Shown here: in pieces, positions 55,383 to 64,000 of the stretch
How positions within the stretch are numbered: the first letter of the stretch is position 1
Layout: every line of letters starts with the position of its first letter
From: Henricia sp. BOLD:AAB3569
Taxonomy: Eukaryota; Echinodermata; Asteroidea; Spinulosida; Echinasteridae
Length of the DNA stretch: 64,000 bases
Assembly: GCA_037783545.1 (NCBI GenBank)
Contig: JBBELK010000015.1
Coordinates: 1,977,452 to 2,041,451, forward strand
Direction of reading: 5' to 3'
Notes under the pieces: model-generated
Databases searched by the model: none
The model's input: only the letters and a program-made list of their open reading frames with translations
What the model was told of the DNA's origin: nothing
Program-made: the position numbers and the translations under genes

Positions 55383-55708
55383 AGCTGTTTGAACATAACA
55401 TGTATTGAAGTTGAAAGAAGACAATATATTCTAGAGACTCTTCTCAAGTAATTACACCGTATCACTCTGCAGAGTACTGGTGGGACTGTCGGAGATATGC
55501 AGCCAGAAACTTGAAATGTTTGAAGGGTTTACTGCATTTTTATTTTGGATGGTGTTCAGCATCTATGAAGAATTTAAAAGATGGAAACAAATTAGGAAAA
55601 TGAATAGTTTTAAATATATTGCAGACCGTCTTAGCTAGCCCTTGTCAGAAAATGATACTAGACTCTCCAAATCAATTTTTTGTTTCAAATTGGCGAGGCC
55701 CGAATCAG
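55383..55708 (-). other. Upstream region of zinc-finger locus B
   Basis: Matches 58142-58395 upstream of locus C (ACTCTGCAGAGTACTGGT, GGATGGTGTTCAGCA, CCTTGTCAGAAAATGATAC) and in part 51466-51550 of locus A. Likely shared intron/5' flank, a candidate regulatory region. Confidence 0.5.
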
Positions 55709-55712
55709 TTAA

Positions 55713-55843
55713 AGGCACAGGCTCGTCTGCAATGCGCTCGCCAAATTCTTGCCCCGAAATACGCAGCTCCATAGCAAAGGCATGCAGCTGTGTATTTCGT
55801 GGCACGAATTTGACGCGCGCGCATTGCTGACAAGCCTGTGCCT
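55713..55843. mobile_element. TTAA-flanked MITE, family 1, upstream of locus B
   Basis: TTAA at 55709-55712 and 55844-55847; ends AGGCACAGGCTCGTCTGC and AGGCACAGGCTTGTCAGC (reverse complement). Flanks match those of the 51599 copy. Confidence 0.82.
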
Positions 55844-55847
55844 TTAA

Positions 55848-56695
55848 TGTGTGCAGTTTCTACAGGTTTTTAGTGAAGTATTAATTAACAGCATTTTATT
55901 TATGAGAAACAGCAATGGTTTCAATAATATGGAATGCAGTTTTTGGTGTTTCAGCCACAATGTATGGCAGACAGTGCAAATCGTTTGGATCATAATGTAT
56001 CATCTGGCAAAATTATGCAAGTGTTGTTTTTACATTACACTTGTTTCATTTTGGAAACTCCAGTAAAATACCGGTACATGTCACGCATTGGACCCCAGCC
56101 CCCCTTCTCCTACGCCTACATGTATGTACCGCTAACGTCATAAAATCCACTGCAAACGACATACCGGTACGTGTATGAGGTACAGTATACTACAGGTCTA
56201 TTTCATGAGCTTAATTGTTTACTACTTGCATACCGGTACATGTATGTACATATATGCTGGTGTGTACATACTACATGTATGTCAATTTGTAGTCCATAAA
56301 AATGTAAATCAAACTAGAATAAAGACAAAAGGCTTTTGTTTAAGGAAATATATAAATTTTGATTTAGAAAATATCCTAACACTATTGGTCTTCACCAAAT
56401 GTTATGGTAATGTATAAGTATAACTGCATATACTTCGATACAAATGTGAATAAATGTTCATATAGTTTGGTCATACTCCTTAAAAAATAAATGTACCTGA
56501 ATTCATGGTCAATACTGACCTGCATCGAGGCTTCAGTCCGGATTGTTAAGGACTTAGCCAGTCAGGCCAAATTTTCAGGTACTTTCAGAGATTCAAAAGC
56601 TTAAATTTGGCTCCTAGGCTACAACCTTATACAACTACATTGAAATGTGGTAGGCAGTAAGCTCACAAATTAAAGTTTATGTTACATGTGAATTA
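55848..56695. other. Spacer between loci B and C, no gene seen
   Basis: AT-rich, with many ACCGGTACATGTA and TACATGTATGTAC words. I find no exon. Confidence 0.5.
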
Positions 56696-56906
56696 CTGAA
56701 TGCTCGTCAGTATGGGTTCTGATATGCGACTTTAAGTTACTACTCGGTGTGAATGCCTTACCACAGTGGTTGCATGCATACATGTATGGCCACTCACCAG
56801 TAGTGTTTTCATGTGTCTATTCAAGGCACCACTTTCTGTGAACGTTTTATGGCAATGGATACATGAATATACAGTTGCTCACCAGTATGAGTTCTTATGC
56901 GTCTCT
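56696..56906 (-). pseudogene. Relic zinc fingers 3' of locus C
   Basis: Finger fragments ([19 protein letters not shown]-like words) continue after the frame loss at 56907, with small deletions. Confidence 0.65.
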
Positions 56907-57869
56907 TTAAGTCACCACAGTGGTCACATGCATGTGGGTTCCGATGTGTTTCTTCAAGTTACTACTCTGCGAGAACGCCTTACCACAGTGGCTGCATACA
57001 TAAGGCCGCTCACCAGTATGAGTTTTTAAGTGTGTCTGCAAGTGACCACTCTGTTTGAATGTCCTATCACAGTGGCTGCATGCATACGGCCTCTCACCAG
57101 AAAGAGTTCTCATGTGTGCCTTTAAGACACAACTCTGTGTGAATGTCTTATCACAGTGGTTGCATGCATACGGCCGCTCACCAGTATGGGTTCTAATGTG
57201 TTTCTTCAAGGTACCGCACTCTGTGAATGTCTTACCGCAGTAGTCACATGCATACGGTTGCTCACCAGTATGGGTTCTGATATGCTTCTTCAAATGACTA
57301 CTTTGTGTGAATGTCTTACCACAGTGGCTGCATGCATATGGTCGCTCACCAGTATGGATTCTCATGTGTTCCCTGAAGTGACCACTCTGTACGAATGTCT
57401 TATCACATTGTCTGCATGCGTATGGTCGCTCACCAGTATGGTTTCTGATGTGTTGCTTCAGTTTATCTCTCTCTGTGAATGTCTTACCACAGTAGCTGCA
57501 TGCATACGGCCGCTCACCAGTATGTATTCTCATGTGTCTCTTCAAGGCACCATTCTGTGTGAATGTTTCACCACAGTGGGCACATGCATACGGTTTCTCA
57601 CCAGTATGAGTTCTGATATGCGCCTTCAAGTCACTAGTCCGTGTAAATGTCTTATCACAGTAGCTGCATGCACGTGAACGCTTGGTTGATTTGGCCAATC
57701 TTTGTGTCTTCAAGAAATCGCCTTTAAACTTATTACATGTATTATCTTTAACATTTCTCGTGGACATCATACCTGCGTGTGTTCTGATACATGTACAGTA
57801 TGTGCCTGGATGTTGAACATTTGGTACAAATGTCTTCATAATGTTTTTACATGTTTGATAGCACTGCAT
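56907..57869 (-). CDS. C2H2 zinc-finger protein, locus C (about 9 fingers)
   Basis: 320 codons. Nine consecutive intact fingers from [20 protein letters not shown] to [17 protein letters not shown]. An N-terminal ~65 residues includes one degenerate finger ([15 protein letters not shown]...IRTHAG). The frame ends at [10 protein letters not shown] after deletions inside the next finger. One linker reads LSGERPY. Less repetitive and less homogenised than loci A and B, so perhaps the older locus. A preceding exon (57836-58156) is in another frame. Confidence 0.72.
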   Translation of the reverse strand: MQCYQTCKNIMKTFVPNVQHPGTYCTCIRTHAGMMSTRNVKDNTCNKFKGDFLKTQRLAKSTKRSRACSYCDKTFTRTSDLKAHIRTHTGEKPYACAHCGETFTQNGALKRHMRIHTGERPYACSYCGKTFTERDKLKQHIRNHTGERPYACRQCDKTFVQSGHFREHMRIHTGERPYACSHCGKTFTQSSHLKKHIRTHTGEQPYACDYCGKTFTECGTLKKHIRTHTGERPYACNHCDKTFTQSCVLKAHMRTLSGERPYACSHCDRTFKQSGHLQTHLKTHTGERPYVCSHCGKAFSQSSNLKKHIGTHMHVTTVVT

Positions 57870-58156
57870 ACAGTTGTCGCTGCTCCACAGTATGTGTTAT
57901 GCACTAAACGATCAGCAGTATGCCTAAATATCTCAACACATTGACTGAAGGCAGATGGTCTCTCCTGTTTTTTTTTAAAACAAGTTTTCAGGAAGTTTCT
58001 CAACACCACACCACAGAACTGACAAGCGTACCGGCTTTCATAATTTACGATGTCTTTGCTAACACTTTGGTTTGATTGACTCCAACACTTGGAGTCGGTG
58101 TACGTCTTTAATCTTCTGTTGATGCCGCCGAGGGATTTCTTTACTTGTGATGCTGT
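57836..58156 (-). CDS. Upstream exon of zinc-finger locus C (N-terminal region)
   Basis: Acceptor ATGTTTAG/ACAGC at 58157. 106 codons open: [60 protein letters not shown], then TAA/TGA stop. Contains C-x2-C and H-rich pieces like decayed fingers. It overlaps the first fingers of the 56907-57869 frame in a different frame, so a frameshift separates them. Locus B retains only TASQFKKSTL of it. Confidence 0.45.
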   Translation of the reverse strand, partial: TASQVKKSLGGINRRLKTYTDSKCWSQSNQSVSKDIVNYESRYACQFCGVVLRNFLKTCFKKKQERPSAFSQCVEIFRHTADRLVHNTYCGAATTVCSAIKHVKTL

Positions 58157-58589
58157 CTAAACATTACATGTATTAAAAGTTGAAGAAAGACAATGTATTC
58201 CTTACTCTCTGCAGAGTACTGGTTAGACTGTCGAAGATGTGCAGCCAGCAACTTGTAATCTTTGAAGAGTTACTGCATTTTTACATTATGGATGGTGTTC
58301 AGCACCTGTGAATTATTTTAAGAAGATATTAAATGAAAGTTTCAAACAGTTTCAGACGAAGTGTCCACCTAGCCTTTGTCAAAAAGAGATACTGTACTGT
58401 TTTGGAAAAAATGCCGTACATGTTAGCCACTTTTGTGCAACTTTTTAAAGACCCAACAATTGTTTTTTCTCTTTGCACCGCATCCCCTCTGACGTCATCA
58501 CTTTGTACTTCTCCCCGTCTACGTTTACCACTGTTTCAATCAGCTCTGTTGGACGGAGCGATCGGTATTACACATTGCATTTCAAATCC

Positions 58590-58615
58590 AATGACAAGGG
58601 TGAGGTTTGAACCTA

Positions 58616-58646
<31 letters not shown>

Positions 58647-58985
58647 TCTGGTATTCATACCAAGGATTCCTCAATAGTGCTCATTGCACTGTCACTCGCA
58701 AGCGTGAGGAAACCCATGAAGAATTAGAAATGGCCAGAGACACCGGGGATGATCCCCTTTGCTCTTCACGAAAGAATGCTCTTGGATCTTTAGAGTGCGT
58801 TTCCATTACCTAACACACTGGACCAACGGCTTTACATCCCTTCCGAAGGATGTAGCAAGTGTGGTTGAGTGCCTTGCCCAAGGGCACAGGTACCGTAGCC
58901 TTGGGGAGGTTCGAACCTGCAACCCCAAGTTTTCACCTATGATTGCGAGTCAATGACCTAAACCGCTCGGCCACGGTACCCCCTT
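58590..58985 (-). repeat. tRNA-derived SINE, family F, with ATT tail
   Basis: On the minus strand the head reads GGTACCGTGGCCGAGCGGTT (A box) and GGTTCGAACCTCCC (B box), similar to a type II (Ser/Leu) tRNA, then a body with CTTGGGCAAGGCACTCAACC. An ATT microsatellite lies at 58617-58647. Confidence 0.7.
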
Positions 58986-59439
58986 AAAGTCCTCAGACCA
59001 TGTCTATCGTCTTAACGGCTTCGGGTCATGTCGTCCCCGAGTCAAGTCGTCCCCGAGTCAACTCGTCCCCAGGTCAAGTCGCCCCCGAGTCAAGTCGCCC
59101 CCGAGTCAAGTCGTCCCCAAGTCAAGTCGTCCCCAAGTCAAGTCGTCCCACTTTTTAAAGTGGAACTGAAACGATATCAACTAGAATATATGTTGGCCTA
59201 CCTGGGAACCCATTCCACCCCCAAAAGAAATAACCATAGCCTAATGTTTATTTTCTTTCTTCTTTTATTAGGCGCAAAAAAGTAATGTACGAAAGAAGCA
59301 CCATTCGAGTATTCTTCAATTTCCCGTAGGGGCTTTGACGTCGAAGCCTGGTTTCCGTCGTTGACGGGATGGATACGTCTCTTTTTAGTAAAACGTAAAA
59401 GGATAAACGGACAAGAGTAGTGAATCACTTTTGTCCGTT

Positions 59440-59760
59440 TCAAAAAATGATTTTCGCTTTTTGGTAGTGAATTATTCCGGTCGGTTTCAAATATTAATGA
59501 AATGCGTTTTTTAGGTAGTGAATTATTAGGTAGTGAATTATGCTTCAAGAAATATATGTACATGTAATGCGATTATTTTTTTGGTCGTGAATTACTCGTG
59601 TGTTTAAAAAAATGAATTGTGTTTTTTTTGGTAGTGGATCTTGCCCGTTTAAAAAAATGAAATGCGTTTTTGTTTTCTTTAAACAAAATAAAATGCTTTT
59701 TTTTTTTTGGGTGATGGTGAATTACTTACTCTTGTCACTGGGTAGTAAATTATGCTTTAA
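59440..59760. repeat. Minisatellite of AAAATGAAATGCGTTTTTTGG units
   Basis: AAAAATGAAATGCGTTTTT and GGTAGTGAATTA words alternate about six times with 45-65 bp spacing. Confidence 0.7.
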
Positions 59761-60134
59761 TATAAATGCATAACAAATATCGTGCTCGAGAACGGGCATA
59801 TCTTAGGCATTGAACCAAATCTCTTTTTTGAATTTGTGGGTGGCTCTGAAAAGAGCCGTTGGTTTTGTCTTGGTTTCCTGCACTTTAAGAGTGAAGGTCC
59901 CGTCAGATGCTTGCAGCTTGACAGCAGTCCAGACGTCTGCAGCTCCCCGGCCTGGTACTTGTCCCAAAGCCGGAACAGTCGTCCTTCCACCCGCCGGACG
60001 TTCTTTCTTTGCTGACGGCGCAGCCTCGACTCCTTGACCAGCCGCATCTGAAGAGACACCAGGGAGGCCTCTTCACACAGCAGCTTGATGAGGCAGTAGA
60101 GTTGGAGTTTGGCCCTTCCTGCTCTTCCGGTAAG
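59757..60134 (-). pseudogene. Coding-like fragment inside the foldback element
   Basis: Open on the minus strand from after a TGA at 60137 to about 59760. It reads GRAKLQLYCLIKLLCEEASL, VSLQMRLVKESRLRRQQRKN, VRRVEGRLFRLWDKYQAGEL. Third codon positions are strongly G/C (CTC, CTG, AAG, GAG, TAC), unlike the surrounding DNA, which argues for former coding sequence. I do not recognise the family. A histone stem-loop lies immediately downstream at 59842-59857. Confidence 0.5.
59842..59857 (-). promoter_or_regulatory. Histone-mRNA 3' stem-loop signal
   Basis: On the minus strand GGCTCTTTTCAGAGCC: 6-bp stem, UUUC loop, preceded by CCAAC and followed by ACCCA, the replication-dependent histone 3' processing consensus. 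A purine-rich AAAAAAGAGATTTGG lies ~10 nt downstream, in the position of the U7 snRNA binding element. No histone coding sequence is next to it. Confidence 0.8.
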
Positions 60135-61396
60135 TCAAAATGTCTCAGCAAGACCAAGAGAAGCAAGCCCAAGCAAGAACAACTGCCGTCATCACCACCG
60201 AGCACAACGTCATCCGTTTCAAGCATCCCCTGCGGACAAGGAAACCTGGACGACTCGCTACTCGACGAGGATCTCCTCCAACTAACAACTCTCCAACTCT
60301 CCAGGCCCATCAACCTCCAGCACACAACCGCGACACCGTCTACCACAAGAGAGCTTCAAACTAGTGAGATTTTTGGCAGAGGACGTAACCAATCTAAAAT
60401 CCGCCAAAGAACATATCACTAAACAAATCAGATTCTTCTCAAAGGGTAAATCAGACGGAAAAGCACCACCCTACCTGACAATCAAAATAAAGCCACCGAA
60501 ACAACCAAAACCCCTCATATTCTCAGAAACCTACAAAGAACGTTTCGAGAACTTACAGAGGAAAGCATCACTCCGGTTAATTAAAAAATAAACAAAATAA
60601 CACAATACATCGGTAAAAATCCAACTATAAAGGACTATACAACACATTGCAATTGACTCGATTTTGGTTGCAGATTTTGGTTGAAAATACCCGAAAAAGG
60701 TCCTTTTCCACAAAATAGAAACACAATCCGATGATAAATTTCCACTTTTGAAACTGAAAAATATACCGCTTTGGGTAAACTAGTAAGTTTTTGTTCCGAC
60801 AATTGCTAAAACATTGGGAAAAATCTACGAGCGCTAGATAACCTTAAACCACCCATAAATAAGAGTGGCCAACATATTAAACACGCAAAAATCCTTTCTA
60901 ACACCAAACGGCGACAAAAAGAAGCCATGCCGGCACACACCTAAACAAGCCAACGGATCAAAATAATGAAAGGACACCTCAAAAAGACAAAACTCCACTC
61001 AGTTTTAATACCAGCAACAAACAAGAACTATAAAAAGAGCAGTCACTGAACACTAAACAATCCTGCTCTAACTAACAGAAATAAAAAAAAAACTGGTTCT
61101 ATCGCTCTAAAGATTTACCCAAATGCGAGGTAATCCGATTCATTTTGAATCCACCCGCAACGGATGAAGGGCAGACGCAAGCCCAGAAAGCTAGCTCTTG
61201 CTAAACCTAAAGAAACTGAAAAACGTTCCTTTACTCGCACAACCAAAAACCGGGGAAACTCTCCCATACCACCAATGTACAATTAACCCAGTAAAACGGA
61301 ACAATTGGACACACTTAAATCCATTTTAAGTCTTGCTCCATTTTTGTAGCGGCATCCACTAGCTGCTTTAATCTGGGTTAAGTTCTTTGAACCGGG
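60135..61396. other. Interior of foldback element, unassigned
   Basis: Short plus-strand frames (60009-60422, 60364-60591) lack recognisable domains. 60600-61390 is A-rich with many stops. Confidence 0.45.
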
Positions 61397-61548
61397 ACGA
61401 CTTGACTTGGGGGCGACTTGACTCGGGGACGACTTGACCTAGGGACGACTTCACTCGGGGACGACTTGACCTAGGTGTTAATTGAGGGGGGCGAGTTGAC
61501 TCGGGGACGACTTCACTCGGGGACGACTTGACCCGTTACCGTCTTAAC

Positions 61549-62240
61549 CACTAGACCATGAGTAATCATGTTGCCAGTACATGTAGTCACTCCAAAGTGC
61601 CATCAAATTATACGAATTAAATAAATTGAGGTCATCATGAGGTCAGTGCATAAATTTGAATAATGTAATATTGATGAGTGATGTTTCAGCAAACTGTAAC
61701 ACAGTTTTTAACTGTTTTCTTAAAGGTTTAACAAAGTTGGTTTTAATCATGCATATCTTCACTCACACAGGGAGATAAAACTACTTGTAACGGTTTACCA
61801 ATCACGTGTTCTACCTTTAAACAGCAGTATATTTCAAAATGCCCTTTTTTTTTAAGTAGGAAAAATCACACTTTTTTGCAACAAAAGTATTTTTGATACT
61901 AAAAGTAAGGAATGCCAACACAAGAGTCGAGTTGGTAGAACGGTCGAGTTTGTTCGAGTCGAGTCGGCAAACGGTCGAGTTGGCAAACGGTCGAGTTGAC
62001 ACCGTACCCACCATGAATGATCTCAATCTGCGACGGGTCCATGCGGTTTGCAACATTTTTCACCCTCAAATTTGTGCCACAAATAGAAGTTGCACACCAT
62101 TTAAGGTACGAGTAGATATCAATATTAACTTAAAGCCGAGGTAGGCCTACAATGACTTACTTACATTCTGACAGAAAGTGCAATTTTCTGTTCGATTTCG
62201 AGACAGTTTCTTTCCGTTGCGAACCGGAACCGTCCGTGTC
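61549..62240. other. No gene seen; short GGTCGAGTTGGCAAAC repeat
   Basis: AACGGTCGAGTTGGCAAACG recurs two to three times at 61935-62000. Otherwise unremarkable. Confidence 0.45.
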
Positions 62241-62269
62241 CGTGAGCTAAGCAAGACTGGTCCCTGGCC

Positions 62270-62440
62270 ATGTACGACGAAGGGGAAGTAAATATGTGGA
62301 AAGTGGAACCAGTCTAGACCGTTTGCCCCAAAATCAAATATGCGCATGCGCGAGAGCGGAGAGGTCAACACTACACAGGAACCAGTCTACACTGTACTGG
62401 TTCCCTATCCTCGTATTTACTTCCCTTCGTCGTTTCGTAA
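62270..62440. repeat. Imperfect inverted repeat
   Basis: ACGACGAAGGGGAAGTAAAT and GGAACCAGTCTAGAC on the left mirror ATTTACTTCCCTTCGTCGT and GTCTACACTGTACTGGTTCC on the right. Confidence 0.6.
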
Positions 62441-62701
62441 GGTTTCGTAAGGTGATAGACGAATATCTGATTGCAAGTCAACAGTAAGAAATGAAAGCTA
62501 CAAAAGAGTTAGCAAGGTAAGGGTAAGGAAGATCTAAATAACAATGTCAGAACAGAAGTTTCCATATTTCTCTTTTAAATTACTGTCCGAGTGATGACTA
62601 GACTGGTTCCCGTCCACATATTCCACATAAGAGAATATATTAGGACAGGTAAACTTAAAGGGCGCGTATACTATGTACACGTTTAAAGGAGCATAGGATA
62701 A

Positions 62702-62795
62702 ACCCCCCCCCCCCCCCACCCCCCACCCCCCACCCCCCCCACCCCCCACCCCCTCCCCCCCCCCCCCCCCCCCCACCCCCCACCCCCTCCTAGCT
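62702..62795. repeat. C-rich low-complexity tract
   Basis: About 94 bp of CCCCCCACC-type runs. The complementary strand could form G-quadruplexes. The glycine-rich antisense frame over it is an artefact. Confidence 0.85.
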
Positions 62796-63123
62796 CCCTC
62801 CACTTAGCCCTCCCTCTAGCTCCCCCCTTCCCTTATTGTGTAAGATTCCCAATATTGAGCTCATGCCAATGACGTAATTTTGGGAGTAAACAATGCCGCG
62901 TCGTTGTGGAAGCAATGTGCGTGCGCGTTGTGTGTGTCCATAGCGCGCGTAACATGCTATGATGAGGCTCCCATTGGTGAACTAAACCGCGTTACGCCCA
63001 CCAAAGACACACACAACGCATATTCGCACGTGTTCGAAAGGGGTCAATAGGCAATAGTGAGAAGGGGCTTTATAAACCAAAAATAAATCGGTGTTTTATT
63101 TGAACTTTTTTTTTTTTTTAAAG

Positions 63124-63239
63124 ACAGCTTGGTCTACTCAGGCGACATGCAACAACTGCTCAGCAAACGAGAGATGTTCGGAGAGTCAAGAAAACAAGTC
63201 AGTGAATTCTGTCAGTCGGATATCCTGACACTTTTGTGA
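63124..63239 (+). CDS. Possible terminal exon of an unrecognised gene
   Basis: Preceded by a T13 tract and AAAG acceptor. In phase with a preceding G it reads DSLVYSGDMQQLLSKREMFG, ESRKQVSEFCQSDILTLL and TGA (63237-63239). Composition is protein-like. No upstream exon is identifiable in the window, so it is tentative. Confidence 0.3.
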
Positions 63240-63406
63240 CTCGGGGTCGATTTCACAAAGGCCTATACAAGGCATCTCAACTTGCCAATTCCGTAGCAAA
63301 CTTTATACAAAGAGTTCCGCGAGTTGCGATGGACTTGGGTAGCTGCAACATGTAGCAATTCTTTGTGATATATTGACCCCCGGAGCATGTCATATGCCTT
63401 TGTATA

Positions 63407-63571
63407 GGGCGCTTTCACAGGGGGTCAAAAGGTCACAGGTCACTAATGCTTGTCTTCCAGAACAGGAGAGAACAACAGAGCAGCAAAGCATGTGGGTCTA
63501 TTGTTCTCTCCTAGCTGTTCTGGAAGACAAGCAATTGTGACCTGTGACCTTTTGACCCTGTGAAAGCGCCC
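63407..63571. mobile_element. TA-flanked hairpin MITE (GGGCGCTTTCACAGGG)
   Basis: GGGCGCTTTCACAGGGGGTC, AAAAGGTCACAGGTCAC and TGCTTGTCTTCCAGAACAG are mirrored on the right to CTGTGAAAGCGCCC; TATA lies on both sides. Confidence 0.75.
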
Positions 63572-64000
63572 TATACGAACATAACGATGCGACTGGTGTG
63601 AAAACCAATTCGTTCATGCTTAGATACTGTGTGTGTTGCATGGACAATGGCTTTGTTCATTTGCTTGTCACTGTTATGAGGTCACACACGTATTTTTGTC
63701 ACTCCAGTCCTACCGGATTTGATGTACATTGTACATGTAACACCAACCGACGGAATACATGTCCTAGTAATAGGCACCAGCTGCCTAAAAATGTATACAT
63801 GTATTTCAAAAATATATTTCAAAAATGATGATAAACCCTTTCATGGTTATCGATGCCATCTTGTTCACAGGGCATATTAAACATGCGTTGCTGTGTGCAT
63901 ACACGGATCATAACGAATCCCCAGTGACGTAAAAAAAAACCATTCCACCGAACACACGAGCATAACAATGCGTATTCCTTTGCCCCATAAGCAATATGGG
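63572..64000. other. No gene seen at window end
   Basis: AT-rich sequence with ACATGTA words; one short frame without recognisable features. Confidence 0.45.

Larger units (their letters stand above)
59017..61539. mobile_element. 2.5-kb foldback element (Mutator-like?), with captured DNA
   Basis: Exact 9-bp duplication CGTCTTAAC at 59008-59016 and 61540-61548. The ends are built of GTCGTCCCCGAGTCAA units (59017-59160) inverted at 61397-61539. Inside are a GGTAGTGAATTATT minisatellite (59440-59760), a coding-like stretch with a histone stem-loop (59757-60134), and 60.1-61.4 kb of unassigned DNA. 9-bp duplications are typical of Mutator-like elements; no transposase is present. Confidence 0.75.

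Noticed and set aside
58905..58980. Possible tRNA-Ser/Leu gene on the minus strand
   Set aside because: It lacks a proper paired acceptor stem and continues into a SINE body shared with 44005-44300.
59757..60059. A histone gene upstream of the stem-loop
   Set aside because: None of the three frames upstream of the stem-loop contains recognisable H1, H2A, H2B, H3 or H4 sequence.
60009..60422. 137-codon plus-strand open frame in the foldback element
   Set aside because: The opposite strand shows the G/C third-position bias and the histone stem-loop, so the plus frame is probably a shadow, although a good plus-strand donor (CCG/GTAAGT) lies at 60130.
62534..62803. Glycine-rich minus-strand open frame
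   Set aside because: It is the translation of a C-run low-complexity tract.

Overview
The window is animal nuclear DNA. Genes are split into small exons with GT-AG introns, large introns hold many short foldback transposons and tRNA-derived SINEs, and there are long C2H2 zinc-finger arrays. AT-rich non-coding DNA, abundant ACATGTA-type words and the SINE/MITE mix suggest a marine invertebrate deuterostome (echinoderm, hemichordate or amphioxus). That placement is inference; the sequence alone does not fix the species.

Two conserved genes can be read exon by exon. At 186-10522 (+) lies the 3' part of NAA60, a Golgi N-terminal acetyltransferase. Four coding exons are visible, and the last intron is a minor-spliceosome (U12) AT-AC intron. 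At 18591-29283 (-) lies a complete 17-exon REXO5-type RNA exonuclease of about 730 aa. It has all the DEDDh residues and a string of four related small exons encoding Lys/Arg-rich motifs. A 5'-truncated CR1/jockey-like LINE lies in the same sense in its second intron.

From 29.3 to 34.1 kb there is no clear gene but a pile of foldback elements: an ACGT-repeat palindrome next to the REXO5 start, a 232-bp tandem repeat carrying a foldback that itself carries a hAT-like element, and a 0.9-kb palindrome. From 34.3 to 46.5 kb there are exon-like blocks of an unrecognised gene or transcript, a higher-order tandem repeat (35.6-36.9 kb) and a segmental duplication (37.2-38.8 and 39.75-42.1 kb).

From 48.6 to 58.4 kb there is a minus-strand cluster of three C2H2 zinc-finger loci (about 22, 22 and 9 intact fingers plus remnants). 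They arose by local duplication. All have frameshifts or stops near the array ends, and a partial deletion of one finger is shared between copies, so at least part of the cluster is decaying.

From 59.0 to 61.5 kb there is a 2.5-kb foldback element with a 9-bp target duplication. Inside it are a GC3-rich coding-like fragment and a textbook histone-mRNA 3' stem-loop. The rest of the window is repeats, plus one possible terminal exon at 63124-63239 (+).

Physically the window is mostly transposon-derived. I recognise at least four small families bounded by TTAA (piggyBac-like), hAT-like elements with 8-bp duplications, a PIF/Harbinger-like element with TTA, several TA-flanked elements, and about six tRNA-derived SINE families.
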